Positions 1-9,178 of a stretch of DNA of 64,000 nucleotides are shown one piece after another (position 1 is the first letter of the stretch; the number at the start of each line of letters is the position of its first letter). The position numbers and the translations under genes are program-made. Where the stretch lies: the NCBI GenBank assembly GCA_963790405.1, contig CAWBOJ010000003.1:1-64000 (forward strand), written 5' to 3'. Under the pieces are notes generated by a model, which saw only the letters and a list, made by a program, of their open reading frames with translations, made no database searches and had not been told where the DNA came from. Origin of the DNA: JBGSMX01 sp963790405. GTDB lineage: Bacteria; Actinomycetota; Coriobacteriia; Anaerosomatales; JAGXFU01.

Positions 1-684
1 AACAGGGGCCGCCCGTTCGTGGTTGTGGCACACTGTCCGTGAGGGGTTACGCAGGACTCGTATCGTGCCTGCGGTGTGGGATCTGGGGCGTTTGCGCAGG
101 AGTGGACACTCCCTACTCACAGTTACACGGTTTGCAGGAAGTGAGCACGTGGACACGCGGTGCGGCTCACGGTGTTCCTGTCCATCGTGACCTCGGGTCG
201 GTATCATTCGTTCGGATCAGGGCAACATCTCACAACTGCTCGAAGCCGACTCGCATCGATTGGGATCTCCCTCGATGACAAGGATCTGTCCGTGATCTTC
301 AACGACACATTATCATCATCCTGCGCCTTGGTCGACGGCCGGGTCACGTCGAGCGCGTCCATGCGGCGTACCTCAGGTAGTCGTCCGTTTCCTGGTTCCA
401 GCGCGCCCTTGGTCCATAGCGGAGTCCTCGGTGATAGCAGTGCCGGTCAGCGACGTATCGTCCCCATCCTTGAAGGGTCGGCGGTCTCCTCCGAAGATAG
501 GCGGCGAAACATCACATCCACGTCCTGCATCGTTCAGCCTCGCTGGACGGCCCAGGAGAACAAGGGCCCATCAAGCCGACCAAGCACATGCCAGTCACCA
601 GCGCATCAGCGCCTCCTCACCTCGAGCGATACTACAAGCTTCCCGGTGCTAGCGGCGATGGACCTGCTCTCACGCCTACGGCGA
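1..684. other. No recognisable gene; probable decayed cassette or flank
   Basis: Several overlapping frames are open on both strands, but none has a convincing ribosome binding site or a recognisable domain. The stretch ends at a degraded attC, so decayed cassette sequence is the simplest reading. Confidence 0.4.
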
Positions 685-788
685 GTCCAACCCGCGCTTC
701 CACCATGACAAGATGGGGCCCCCGACTACGCTCCACAGGACGAGGCCGATCCGCCTCATCTTGCAGGTGAAGCGCAAACACGTTCGGC
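685..788 (+). repeat. attC site, family A, degraded R' core
   Basis: R'' is GTCCAAC and the inner arms pair (GATGGGGC with GCCTCATC), but the R' core reads GTTCGGC instead of GTTAGGC. The A-to-C change in the recombining core suggests an old, probably inactive site. Confidence 0.75.
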
Positions 789-1844
789 GGATGCACGTGA
801 ACCCAGGGGACGGTACCGGACAGCACCGTCCCCTCGACGTGTCTCACCACGGCGCTCCAGTCGGAAGCGCGAGCCGACGCCGCGCTGTGTACCGCATCGG
901 CGTACCGGCCGGCTACACGCGATCTCCAGGTGGCACTCCGCTACCACGTCGAGGCCGCCGTCCGACACCGACCAGTCCGGAGTCGCGGAAAGCTTCTCTC
1001 ATTACGAACGTCATGATCTGACCCTCGGCTTCGGTCACCAGGGGACCCTTGGCGAGATCGAGCTTCACCAGTAGCGTTCCCATGATGTCGAGGCCAAGTT
1101 CGGCGATTTGCACGCACACACGCGCCGTTCACGAACCAGTTGGCTGCAGGCACCGGGAAATACTCCACGGATCCCACGCAGGCAATCCGTCGGCATCAGC
1201 AGCAGCGGCATCTCTTACCGTGTTGCGGCGGCGCTGGGTACGCTCACGCCGACCGCGTCGTCGAGTACCTCCAGACCCAGACCGTTCTCGTGCGTCCGCT
1301 TGATGCTGTTGATCAGGAAGCCTGTCGGGTCCGTGGCGCGGAGCTACTCGGTCTCGACCCGGCTCCGATGATCGAGGCGGATAGCGCGACGCTGCGCGTT
1401 GGTGCCGCGGCGCATCTGCGCGAACCGGCCTGGTGCGCACGTTCGGCTGTTGTCCCGTCCTTGACTCCTCTTCTTGAGGGCACTGACGCTCGCCCTCACT
1501 CGGAGAGCTACCAATTTCAGTTGCCGTGCCGCTCGGCCGTTCTTTCGACCTCCTTGTCTCAAGGGGCCAGGAGTCCAGGTTTTTGGCTTCGCCGTCAGTC
1601 ATCGAGAACACGTGTTCGTCTTGACACCGCACCCGGACCGCGGGTATCTACCAGACATCCGCCAGATCTCCACCTTTACCGCGCATGAACTCCATAGCCG
1701 TTGGCCGGCGCCGTGCTTGAGCACGCGGGCTCTTCGCCCTCCAGTACAACTGCGGAACGATCACGATATGTTCAGTTCGAACAGCGTCTTCCACTTTCCT
1801 GATGGGCGGCTCGCGCGTTCTGATGAACGGTGTTAGCGCGCCTC
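789..1844. other. Decayed cassette, minus-strand gene fragments
   Basis: No intact gene is seen. On the minus strand short protein-like stretches occur in changing frames, for example around 960-1100 (beginning QIAELGLDIMGTLL) and around 1215-1330 (INSIKRTHENGLGLEVLDD), which looks like one gene broken by several indels. I cannot name the family. A further minus-strand stretch at 1640-1840 ends in MEFMRGKGGDLADVW. The region lies between two degraded attC sites and is best read as one or more dead cassettes. Confidence 0.35.
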
Positions 1845-1928
1845 TTCGAACCCGCGCTTCCAGCTGACTCACGCTCGCGCTAGGGTGAAGAGAGGCGCTT
1901 GTTGGCGGCTGAAGCGACCACGTTGGGT
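1845..1928 (+). repeat. attC site, family C, degraded
   Basis: R'' is TTCGAAC (altered), R' is GTTGGGT. The inner CTGACTCACGCTCGCGC arm is recognisable but carries substitutions, and the L' region reads GCGACCAC instead of GCGCAAACAC. Confidence 0.7.
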
Positions 1929-2199
1929 GAGACCTGGATAGCACGACTGCGGGGGTGTGCGACGTGTTCGGGGGAGGAGCTCACCATGTGGGCGAACTGA
2001 GCTGGTCGGATTGCCATCCATTTCGCTCGGCAGAGGCTCGTGATCTGTACTTGGCCCACTACGACGCTGGGGCCCAGCATGGCCTATTCCCTCAGACACA
2101 ACATCACTCAGCACGCCTCAGGGGGAGACGCTCGTACGGGTCAGCGGTCCTACCGACGGACCACCCGTGTGATGTCGGGGGGTTCGGCCCACCTTCTCT

Positions 2200-2897
2200 T
2201 TCGTGGGCCCCAGCATTCATTTCCGCATTGTCGAACGCTATCGAACGTACGCGGTCGACAACATGGTCGATTTCGGGCGAAGCGTGAGCTCTCGTCCCGT
2301 TCGACGACGGCGGACTTCATGACATGGCTGGATGACTTGTTCGACTTCCCCGACTTGACAGTCGGCGTCAATCTGCTCGGACTTTCTCGGGGTCGCTGGT
2401 TCACCGCAGAGTACACGCTACATGCATCACAGCGACTCGCGAATACCGTTCGGCTGTCTCCCGGCGCGACCGTATCCGAGTTTCCTGGAGGGGTCAAAGG
2501 TGGTCCGCTCTCCAGCTCGGCGACAAGGAGACCGTCCTGCCGCACGGTCGGTGCGCTGATGAATTCGCTCATGGCGGACTACGCGCAGGCGATCCACAGG
2601 GCTTTCAAGAGTACGTCGACGACGTCGTGATGGGCCTGCAGTGCTTCAACACCAAGGAGGTTGGGCGCCTCATGGGCCTCGCAAGTTGGGCGACGCGGAG
2701 TTGCGCGCCATCAAGGTACCGGTGCTCTACGCGGCCGGGGCCGATAGAAGATGTATTCGGCCAAGACCGCCGTGTCGCGTCTGGCCGGCGTGGCGCCTCA
2801 GATCGAGACCGCGGTCTTCGAAGATTGCGGTCACGACGCGCTATCCGTACAACCCGACATTGTCGGCGAGCGGGTGCTTCGATTCTTGGATGCATAG
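2200..2897 (+). pseudogene. Alpha/beta hydrolase pseudogene cassette
   Basis: Joining three frames gives most of an alpha/beta-hydrolase: a stretch like ERYRTYAVDNMVDFGRS near 2236, the nucleophile elbow GLSRG near 2380 (family pattern GxSxG), a late strand IKVPVLYAAGAD near 2715 with the expected acid residue, and the catalytic histidine in GHDAL near 2845, ending at a TAG at 2895. Frame changes occur at about 2305, 2500, 2640-2700 and 2750. Such hydrolases cleave ester or related bonds; the substrate cannot be read. With four or more frame breaks and degraded attC sites on both sides this is a dead cassette gene rather than a sequencing artefact. Its true start is lost, and 1929-2200 shows nothing else. 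Confidence 0.7.
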
Positions 2898-2905
2898 CAA
2901 GACTC

Positions 2906-2967
2906 ACCTAACCCGCGCTTCTGCCGACAACGCTTCGCCTTGCCGCTCATCTCAAGAGACGTTGGCA
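2906..2967 (+). repeat. attC remnant
   Basis: R'' ACCTAAC and the following CCGCGCTTC are intact and R' reads GTTGGCA, but the inner arms no longer match any family and the site is only 62 bp. Confidence 0.55.
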
Positions 2968-3170
2968 GCATCAAGCGCACCCGTCGTTCGGAGGCTTGGG
3001 CGCCACCAGGGGCATGGTGCTCGGCAATGGAATCTCGGCTCCCAGCGTCTTAGCGAGGTAGTCGATCGCATCTTCAAGGGAGACAACCCAGCTACGTAGG
3101 GATTCTTGGGCAGGCCGGTCAACCCGCAATCGATCACGGTCCTCTCTGCCGGCGTGCCGATGCAAGCAGG
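2968..3170 (-). other. Decayed cassette, minus-strand fragment
   Basis: A minus-strand stretch ending at a stop at 2971-2973 reads WVVSLEDAIDYLAKTLGAEI and looks protein-like, but its upstream part changes frame and no start or family is recognisable. It fills the interval between two degraded attC sites. Confidence 0.3.
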
Positions 3171-3271
3171 CGGGCACCCGCGCTGCCGCCATGACAAGAT
3201 GAGGTGTGCGAGCTACGCTCTCCCCGCGGCCGCACGCGGCCTCGGTTGCAGGTGAAGCGCAAACGTTAGAC
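3171..3271 (+). repeat. attC site, family A, degraded R''
   Basis: The R' core GTTAGAC (3265-3271) is good but two bases are missing from the spacer before it, and the R'' triplet AAC has become CAC. Inner arms GATGAGG and CCTCGG still partly pair. Confidence 0.65.
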
Positions 3272-3290
3272 GTACGCGCGCATGACACGA

Positions 3291-4634
3291 CCTCGGGGGG
3301 AGTCCGATCATCGACAGCCGCAGTATTCCTGAGCTCTTTCCCGCGACAGGGAACGACTTCGTCACCGTCATGCTGCGTGGGCTGGGCATGCACCTTGAGT
3401 TGGCGTGCCGCCTCAGCTTCGGAGTGCGGCTCGATGCAGCGCTGCTAAGACGTGCGGTCCGAATCTCGCTCGACGTTGAACCGGTACTCGGTTGCGCTCT
3501 GAGAACGAGGTTCTTCGCAGGATCGTGGGAGCGGCTCAAGGACATCGAGGAGCGAATCTTCTTCCAGACGACCGAGACCGGCGACCCGGATCATACTTGG
3601 TCCGATTTCGTTGGTGGCAGCATTCCCGACAGTGGCCCGCAGGTGGCTGTCGAACTGGTGTCCACAGACACGCACGATGAGGTGCTAATCCGAATCAGCC
3701 ACTTCGTGGCCGATGGCCAGGCGGCCAAGAACTACGCGTACCTACTCGCCGACATCTACACTCGCCTGTCGGCCGACCCGGCTACTTGCCAGGACCCCGA
3801 CTTGCACCGCGGCCGTCTGCCAAAGACGCCGCTGTTGATCCTTCTGCCGTGCATCGTGAGACGGTCGCTACCAAGTCCGGTCGCGGTCAGTACTGGATCA
3901 TCCCGTTCAAGGCGTTCACTGGCGAAGGCCGCACCATCGTGGCGCACAATCTCGATCCCGAACGATTCCGGCTGATGCGCGAATACGGCAGGTTGCGCAG
4001 CGCGTCGGTCCACGAGATGCTCCTGACTGCCCTGCTACGCGCGGCTTCGCGTACGGTCCGGGTACCACCCGATACGCCCATGGCTGTGGACTTCTCGGTC
4101 GATCTTCGCCGGTTCGCCAGCCCAGAAGTAGCCGACAGGATCGCCAATCTGTCTGTGACGCTCCACATGGCCCTGGCTTGTTTCGACGACGAGCACTTCG
4201 ACGCCACGCTCGAGCGAGTCTGCGAGCAGACCGCTGAGATGCGGAATGCATCGTGGGGCCTGGAGTGGATGGCAAGGACCGATCGTTTGGCCCGGCGGCT
4301 ATTCAAGCCCATCGCACGGCTCTTCGTCTACGTAGGAACCAAGCAGGCTCGTCGAGGTGCGACGATACCGAGTCTTTCGAATCTCGGTGTGCTCGACGAG
4401 CGGCGCCTTGCGTTCGCGGGGGAGATACCCATCGCAGCCGTGATGGCAGGTCCAGCGATATGGGGCGCCGGTCAGCTGGTCACGGTGAGTACCTATCGTG
4501 ACACGATGACGATCTCGATCGGCTTCTGCGAGGCCGATCAGGACCCAGGTGCAATCGAGACCGTCCTCCAAGCGATGATCGATGAACTTCGGCTGTGCTG
4601 TACAACGAATGCTGACAAGCGCGCGATCGTCTAA
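3291..4634 (+). pseudogene. Condensation-domain acyltransferase, frameshifted
   Basis: A condensation/alcohol acyltransferase superfamily protein (related to NRPS condensation domains and PapA5-type enzymes), which moves acyl groups from a thioester to an alcohol or amine. Near 3695 is SHFVADG, matching the HHxxxDG active-site motif with the first His replaced by Ser. The second half resumes in another frame after about 3825 (VTISIGFCEAD near the C-terminus is typical of the family). The first frame has no start codon between a stop near 3288 and the ATG at 3370, although homology-like sequence begins upstream; an ATG at 3291 lies in another frame. Two breaks therefore exist. The TAA stop lies in the R'' core of the following attC. 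Confidence 0.65.
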
Positions 4635-4728
4635 CCCGCGCTTCCACACAGACGGCGCGCCTCGTGCAGTAGACTCAGGCCGTAAGCGCTTGCCCGCGCG
4701 CCGCTGGTGAAGCGCAAACACGTTAGGC
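4629..4728 (+). repeat. attC site, family E
   Basis: R'' GTCTAAC, R' GTTAGGC, 100 bp, arms GGCGCGC/GCGCGCC with the two extra left-arm bases. First fully formed site of the array. Confidence 0.9.
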
Positions 4729-4773
4729 ATCCACTGAGTGACCGTGCTAGATTGGCGTCGGAGGTCATGTGAC

Positions 4774-4995
4774 ATGAAGCTGGAATTCACAGCGGTGTTT
4801 GAGCAGGTACCGGAGGGCTACATCGGTTATGTCGAGGAGCTTCCGGGCGCCAACACGCAGGGCGATACGCTGGATGAAGCGCGTGCCAACCTAAGCGAGG
4901 CCGTCGAGCTGGTGCTTGAGGCGAATCGCCTGTTGGCAGAAGAGCGCCTGGGCACCCGAAAGGTGATCCGCGAACCCCTTCGCATCAGCGCGTGA
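4774..4995 (+). CDS. hicB: HicB-type antitoxin
   Basis: Antitoxin of a HicAB module; it binds and masks the HicA RNase toxin and usually represses its own promoter. The 73-residue product shows the HicB partial RNase-H fold signature: a beta strand ending in GYVEELPGANTQG, then a long helix with DTLDEARANLSEAVEL. I chose the ATG at 4774, preceded by GGAGGTC, over a GTG at 4738 just inside the cassette end, because the family begins at this methionine. The stop overlaps the hicA start by four bases (GTGA), so the two are translationally coupled. The antitoxin-first order is one of the two known HicAB arrangements. Confidence 0.9.
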   Translation: MKLEFTAVFEQVPEGYIGYVEELPGANTQGDTLDEARANLSEAVELVLEANRLLAEERLGTRKVIREPLRISA

Positions 4996-5177
4996 AACGG
5001 ACCGACCTCATCCGCCATCTGCGCTCCAACGGTTGCGAGCTACTTCGTGAGGGCGGCAGCCACTCGGTGTTCGTGAATCGAGCCGCAGGCAAGGCGACCG
5101 CCGTTCCCCGACATCGTGAGATCAACGACTTTCTCGCGCGCAAGATCTGTCGTGACCTCGAGGTGCTCGAGCCGTAG
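4992..5177 (+). CDS. hicA: HicA-type mRNA interferase toxin
   Basis: Toxin of the HicAB module, a small double-stranded-RNA-binding-fold protein that cleaves mRNA and arrests translation. The 61 residues match the family in length and carry the conserved GGSHSVF segment around the catalytic histidine, followed by VPRHREIN and a C-terminal helix. Start is a GTG overlapping the hicB stop. The pair fills a cassette of its own; toxin-antitoxin cassettes are thought to stabilise long integron arrays. Confidence 0.9.
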   Translation: MKRTDLIRHLRSNGCELLREGGSHSVFVNRAAGKATAVPRHREINDFLARKICRDLEVLEP

Positions 5178-5185
5178 CACGTGAT

Positions 5186-5270
5186 GCCTAACCTGCGCTT
5201 CCACCAGGCGCGCGCATGGTTGTGTACTCTGGAAGCGCACGCGCGCTGGTGAAGCGCAAACACGTTAGGC
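5186..5270 (+). repeat. attC site, family B
   Basis: R'' GCCTAAC, R' GTTAGGC, 85 bp; arms CACCAGgCGCGC/GCGCGCTGGTG; loop carries GTACTCTGG instead of GCATAATG. Confidence 0.92.
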
Positions 5271-5308
5271 GTAGTGTCCTGGGGAGCGTACATTCGGGGG
5301 GAGACGGC

Positions 5309-5827
5309 ATGAGCGCCGAGCATGTCACAGAGAAGACTTCATCGAGAGATGTACGCACGGCTACGCGCTGGTTCCTCGGCACCATGGTCGTCTTGCCGGT
5401 TGTCGCCTACGTCTTCTCCGGGGAAGGCCTGTTCCTTCTGAAAGCCGCCGGTCCTCCCGCCTTTGATGGCGCGGGCCTCGCGCAGCGCTGGCTCTGGCTC
5501 GCAGTAGGACTGGTGATCGCGTTCACGCTGAGCGCGCTGGCCGTGGGCCGCTGGCATGCGCCGTCCCAGCTGTGGTTCGTCGCTCTCGCAGGCGTCATCC
5601 TCCAGACCCTGCGACTTGCACAGGCCATTCCCGTCCTCTACTTCTACTCTTCGGCAGGGGCCGCCCCGATGGTCGAACCCCGTGAGATCATGCTCAACGT
5701 GTTCGCGCGCACTCCTTTTGAGGCGCCCCAGTACTACTTCGCGGCCACGATCGGCTACCTGTGTGTTGTCGGGCTCGGATGCTGGATCGGTATGCGAACT
5801 CGCACATCGGCGACAGAGGCTGCATGA
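5309..5827 (+). CDS. Small integral membrane protein, unknown function
   Basis: A 172-residue protein with about four hydrophobic segments (near residues 22-40, 62-82, 88-108 and 145-162) and short charged ends. ATG start follows GGGGGGAGAC. I do not recognise a family. It is the only gene of its cassette and joins the other membrane-protein cassettes of this array (16417, 22189, 22700, 26629, 31616). Confidence 0.75.
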   Translation: MSAEHVTEKTSSRDVRTATRWFLGTMVVLPVVAYVFSGEGLFLLKAAGPPAFDGAGLAQRWLWLAVGLVIAFTLSALAVGRWHAPSQLWFVALAGVILQTLRLAQAIPVLYFYSSAGAAPMVEPREIMLNVFARTPFEAPQYYFAATIGYLCVVGLGCWIGMRTRTSATEAA

Positions 5828-5840
5828 AAGCAGGACACAC

Positions 5841-5946
5841 GCCTAACCCGCGCTTCCACACTGACAAGATGAGGCGTGCGAGCTTATGCTCGGCAAGAGG
5901 AGGCCATTCGGCCTCATCTTGCAGGTGAAGCGCAAACACGTTAGGT
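5841..5946 (+). repeat. attC site, family A
   Basis: R'' GCCTAAC, R' GTTAGGT, 106 bp; long complementary arms CAAGATGAGGC/GCCTCATCTTG. Confidence 0.92.
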
Positions 5947-5968
5947 GTAGACGCAAGAAGGGGAACTC

Positions 5969-6547
5969 GTGAGTCGCAAGAGCTTGGCGTTGTTCGCCGT
6001 TGGCTGCCTGTGCACCCTAGCTCTCTCGGCATGCATCTTCACGGCCGGCGAGGAATTGCCGGTGCCAGACTCCCTGCGCTCCCAGGTTGCATCCGACTTC
6101 CCAGAGTTCGAAGTCGTGGAAGAGCAGGGCACTTCGGCCACTGGCGCCAACGCGCCGGGGCTAACCGAACAAGACGTGATCTTCACCCTGCGCCACAAGA
6201 CGATGCCCTTCTATCTCACCCAGCAATACGACCGCACCTTCGAGCAAGATGAGACTCCACCGGAGTGGGCGCTCAACACGACAGATGCGGAGATGATGGG
6301 CGCTCCGACGTTCGCAGGCGAACTCGACGACCGGACAGCGAGCTTCATTGAGTTCTTCACTGAACGCTATCCCGATGGCGAGTACATCTTCCAGGGAGCC
6401 AGTCCCGAGGGCGTGAGTAGCGAAGGGCATCTGGAGGCCTGGCTCTTCCCGCGAGAGGAACCCGAATCGTTCGGATGCTCTGCTTCCTACGGCAGGACCG
6501 AGGCCTATGACTACGACGCCTCTACGAACACTTGGACAGCTCCGTAG
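5969..6547 (+). CDS. Predicted lipoprotein, unknown function
   Basis: A 192-residue exported lipoprotein. The N-terminus has basic residues, a hydrophobic stretch and the lipobox LSAC, so lipidation at Cys21 is expected. The mature part begins with a PVPDSL segment and ends in acidic and aromatic sequence without a known domain. Start is a GTG preceded by AAGGGGAAC. The lipoprotein at 25882 begins its mature part in a similar way (PVPAEL), so the two may be related. The location is the outer face of the membrane; function is unknown. Confidence 0.75.
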   Translation: MSRKSLALFAVGCLCTLALSACIFTAGEELPVPDSLRSQVASDFPEFEVVEEQGTSATGANAPGLTEQDVIFTLRHKTMPFYLTQQYDRTFEQDETPPEWALNTTDAEMMGAPTFAGELDDRTASFIEFFTERYPDGEYIFQGASPEGVSSEGHLEAWLFPREEPESFGCSASYGRTEAYDYDASTNTWTAP

Positions 6548-6572
6548 CCGTTCCCTGACGATTCCGCGTCAC

Positions 6573-6671
6573 ACCTAACACGCGCTTCCAGCAGATGCTG
6601 CGCCGTGTCAGGTATCCTCGGCATGGAAGTGCGCGGGGGCGCACCACAGCTGAAGCGCAGAGACGTTAGAT
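6573..6671 (+). repeat. attC site, family D (variant arms)
   Basis: R'' ACCTAAC, R' GTTAGAT, 99 bp; arms CAGCAGATGCTGCGCC and GGCGCACCACAGCTG, spacer CAGAGAC before the core. Confidence 0.9.
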
Positions 6672-6688
6672 GCACAGGAGGAGGACCG

Positions 6689-7036
6689 GTGTCGTTTTCG
6701 GAGTCCGAACTCGTGGCCATCGACTCGACCGTAGGCGAGCTGTGCCGCCGCAACTCCCCTGCTCACGTGGCTGACAAGATTCGGTGCACTTTCGAAGTCG
6801 ACGGTCACGCAGTGACCATCTTCGAGGAGGTCCCCGACTGGCAAGACGATTCGGCCCCGTGGATGCGTACCAGCGTCGCCCGGCTGCGCTACTACCGCTC
6901 CCGCCAAGAGTGGACGCTCTACTGGATGCCCTCGGACATGCAGTGGCACGCTTACGAACCGGCTGATAGGGTCCACGATCTGGGTGCATTGGTCGACATC
7001 ATCGAGCAGGACACCTACTGCGCCTTTTTCGGCTGA
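6689..7036 (+). CDS. DUF3024 family protein
   Basis: A 115-residue soluble protein. The middle of the protein has the DUF3024 pattern of an Arg/Tyr-rich strand (ARLRYYRSRQEWTLYW) followed by WHAYEP about ten residues later. The family has no established function. Start GTG follows the strong GGAGGAGGACC ribosome binding site; reading further upstream would run into the attC. Single gene of its cassette. Confidence 0.75.
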   Translation: MSFSESELVAIDSTVGELCRRNSPAHVADKIRCTFEVDGHAVTIFEEVPDWQDDSAPWMRTSVARLRYYRSRQEWTLYWMPSDMQWHAYEPADRVHDLGALVDIIEQDTYCAFFG

Positions 7037-7041
7037 CTGGC

Positions 7042-7126
7042 ATCTAACCCGCGCTTCCACCAGACGCGCGCCTGGTGTCGCATAATGAGAGCGCAAGCGC
7101 GCTGGTGAAGCGCAAACACGTTAGAT
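7042..7126 (+). repeat. attC site, family B
   Basis: R'' ATCTAAC, R' GTTAGAT, 85 bp; left arm CTTCcACCAGaCGCGC pairs with GCGCGCTGGTGAAG leaving the two lower-case bases unpaired; loop GCATAATGAGAG. Confidence 0.93.
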
Positions 7127-7149
7127 TCAGCGGCGCATCCGTTACGCAC

Positions 7150-7206
7150 TTGCACGGTATCCGTGTTAGCGGGTATACTTGCGCCATGACCAGGGAGGCC
7201 CATTGA
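7150..7206 (+). promoter_or_regulatory. higBA promoter and six-codon leader
   Basis: TTGCAC at 7150-7155 and TATACT at 7174-7179 lie 18 bases apart. A six-codon open frame (ATG at 7186, TGA at 7204-7206) ends on top of the TTG start of the toxin at 7203, which suggests coupled translation. A short inverted repeat ACGG/CCGT sits between the boxes. Confidence 0.6.
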
Positions 7207-7496
7207 TCGTCTCGTTCGGCGACCGCGCAACAGAGGACCTGTATCACAATCGGCCCACCAGCCGGGCGCGTCGGCTCCCCAACGACATCGTGAGCCTTGC
7301 CTTGGTCAAGCTGGACATGCTCAACGGAGCAGCGGCGGTGCTCGACCTGACCTCCCCGCCCGGCAATCGGCTCGAGGCCCTCAAGGGCGACCTCAAGAGT
7401 TTCCACTCGATTCGGGTGAACGACCAGTGGCGGATCGTCTTTCGCTGGGAGAACAACAGCGCTCACGATGTTCGGCTCATGGACTACCACAAGTAG
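7203..7496 (+). CDS. higB: HigB-type toxin
   Basis: RelE-fold ribosome-dependent mRNA endonuclease of a HigBA module. The 97-residue product has the family blocks PPGNRLEALKG, SIRVNDQWRIVF and a C-terminal LMDYHK. The TTG at 7203 is chosen because the other HigB copies here begin MI(V/K)SF and a GGGAGG lies just upstream. Toxin precedes antitoxin, as is usual in HigBA. It is one of four HigBA cassettes in the array (7203, 21347, 30128, 33664). Confidence 0.88.
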   Translation: MIVSFGDRATEDLYHNRPTSRARRLPNDIVSLALVKLDMLNGAAAVLDLTSPPGNRLEALKGDLKSFHSIRVNDQWRIVFRWENNSAHDVRLMDYHK

Positions 7497-7507
7497 GAGG
7501 CGTGACG

Positions 7508-7795
7508 ATGATTCCAGAGAACCGCATACCCACACACCCCGGCGTGATCCTCGGCCAGGAGTTCCTCGCCCCCCTCGGTATCTCGCAGGTCGCGTTCGCC
7601 GCTCATCTCGGTGTGCCGGTACAGCGCATCAACGAGCTGATCCGCGGCAAGCGGGGTGTCACTCCCGAGACGGCGTGGCTGCTGTCAGAAGCGCTCAACA
7701 CCACACCTGAGTTCTGGATCAATCTGCAAGCGGCCTATGATCTGGCGCGTAGCCGTCCGTCCGAACCGGTCCCCCCACTAGCCGCGATTGCCTGA
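7508..7795 (+). CDS. higA: HigA-type antitoxin
   Basis: A 95-residue XRE-type helix-turn-helix protein that neutralises HigB and represses the operon. It begins with the typical HPGVILGQEFLAPLGIS, then the HTH with VPVQRINELIRGKRGV and the TPEFW segment. The ATG at 7508 follows AGGAGGCGTG; a GTG at 7502 is possible. It lies 11 bases after higB. Confidence 0.9.
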   Translation: MIPENRIPTHPGVILGQEFLAPLGISQVAFAAHLGVPVQRINELIRGKRGVTPETAWLLSEALNTTPEFWINLQAAYDLARSRPSEPVPPLAAIA

Positions 7796-7804
7796 CCACC
7801 GCGA

Positions 7805-7910
7805 ATCTAACCCGCGCTTCCACACTGACAAGATGAGGCCAGCGAGCTACGCTCGACAAGACGAGGCAAGTTCGGCCTCATCTTGCAGGTGAAGCGCAAA
7901 CACGTTAGAT
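7805..7910 (+). repeat. attC site, family A
   Basis: R'' ATCTAAC, R' GTTAGAT, 106 bp, standard family A arms. Confidence 0.92.
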
Positions 7911-7922
7911 GGATGGAGGGGC

Positions 7923-9062
7923 ATGCCGGAGGAGCCGCAAGACCAACTACAGCGACTCGCGCGAGAACTTGCGGCGATGAGTGCGCCGCTCGCAAGCGCG
8001 TTGGCGAAGATCCAAGGTCCATCAACTGCGATCAGTGAAGCTGCTCGTACGGTAACGCAGGCGGCGCAACTCAATGAGAACTCGCTAGCACAAGTCAGCC
8101 AGCTGTTGGCGATCCAGGGTCAGACACTCCTCAGGTCTTCGTATGCGCCAGTCCTTGAGGCCAACAGGACTCTTGCTCAACTACTGAGCACCACAAACAT
8201 GCAGGCTGACATGAGCGCAGAGGCGCTCGCGGCACTGGCGAAGTTTGATGCTATACCGGCGCAGCTCAAGCTTGATCCATCAGTCACTGCCGCATTGATG
8301 CAACTGGAGGGCTCACGGACGTTCGCGGCATCGCTCGTTGCACAGGACACCCTCGCGGAACTGAACAAGCTCTCCGTCGGGAGCTTGATCGGAGCGGATG
8401 CGACATTCAGACGTTCCACTGCCGCGCACATCGGTCAGATCAGCAGGTCATATAGCGCGCTCATCAACGCATCTGCCGGTTCGGAGGGCAATTCGGACCT
8501 TGTCGCATCGGCGATTTCGACTGCCCCAGTTGAGTACTACCGCCACGTCCAGGCGCTGAGGTCTATCACGATCGATACAGGCCAAGAGTTCCCAAGCGAG
8601 ACGGTCGAAGCGGCAGTTGACTCCGCCGGACCTACAGTGGAGTCCCTGCTGACTCAAGTGGACGACAACCTGATTGTGCTCTTGGACGGAGCGAGGCAGG
8701 CAGTCGCCAGTTCCAATCCTGACCGTCCCCGGCACGTAACCACCTCGCTTCGGGAGCTCATAACGCAGACCCTCCATGCTGTCGCGCCAGACGACGCGAT
8801 CCTACATTGGAGTTCAGAGCCGAAGCTGTATCACAACGGTAGGCCTACGCGTCGCGCCCGGATTCTGTACATTTGTCGATGCATCGACGATGGGCCCATG
8901 TGCGACTTCGTGAAGGCCGATGTTTCAGCGGCACTGGCATTCATCGATTCACTTAACGCAGGAACGCACACCGTCCAATCCAAGCTCACTGACGCTCAGC
9001 TTCGAGCGCAGGTCGCACGCACTGAGTCATTGCTCATCTTCATCCTGCAACTCACTCTCTAG
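7923..9062 (+). CDS. pPIWI-associating nuclease-like protein
   Basis: A 379-residue soluble protein. The first 200 residues are Ala/Leu-rich and helical, with no catalytic motif that I can see. The last 140 residues (from LLDGARQAV through HVTTSLRELITQTL and TRRARILYI) resemble the predicted pPIWI-associating nuclease domain, known as a partner of prokaryotic Argonaute/PIWI-like systems and found alone in other defence contexts. No PIWI gene is in this window, so here it acts alone or the assignment is only to the fold. ATG follows GGAGGGG. It opens a run of nuclease and HEPN cassettes up to 13.4 kb. Assignment is from memory of the family pattern and needs a profile search. Confidence 0.55.
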   Translation: MPEEPQDQLQRLARELAAMSAPLASALAKIQGPSTAISEAARTVTQAAQLNENSLAQVSQLLAIQGQTLLRSSYAPVLEANRTLAQLLSTTNMQADMSAEALAALAKFDAIPAQLKLDPSVTAALMQLEGSRTFAASLVAQDTLAELNKLSVGSLIGADATFRRSTAAHIGQISRSYSALINASAGSEGNSDLVASAISTAPVEYYRHVQALRSITIDTGQEFPSETVEAAVDSAGPTVESLLTQVDDNLIVLLDGARQAVASSNPDRPRHVTTSLRELITQTLHAVAPDDAILHWSSEPKLYHNGRPTRRARILYICRCIDDGPMCDFVKADVSAALAFIDSLNAGTHTVQSKLTDAQLRAQVARTESLLIFILQLTL

Positions 9063-9074
9063 GTTTCGTCCACC

Positions 9075-9160
9075 ATCTAACCCGCGCTTCAACTCGACGC
9101 GCGCATGGTTATCGCATAATGAAGGCGCAAGCGCGCGAGTTAAGCGCAAACACGTTAGCC
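9075..9160 (+). repeat. attC site, family B
   Basis: R'' ATCTAAC, R' GTTAGCC, 86 bp; right arm reads GCGCGAGTTAAGCGC, loop GCATAATGAAG. Confidence 0.92.
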
Positions 9161-9178
9161 GGATGAATGAGGAGTCGC

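Noticed and set aside
1..684. An attI site or integrase fragment at the left edge
   Set aside because: No tyrosine-recombinase motif (such as the R-H-R-Y boxes) could be read in any frame, and no simple core site without a hairpin was evident.
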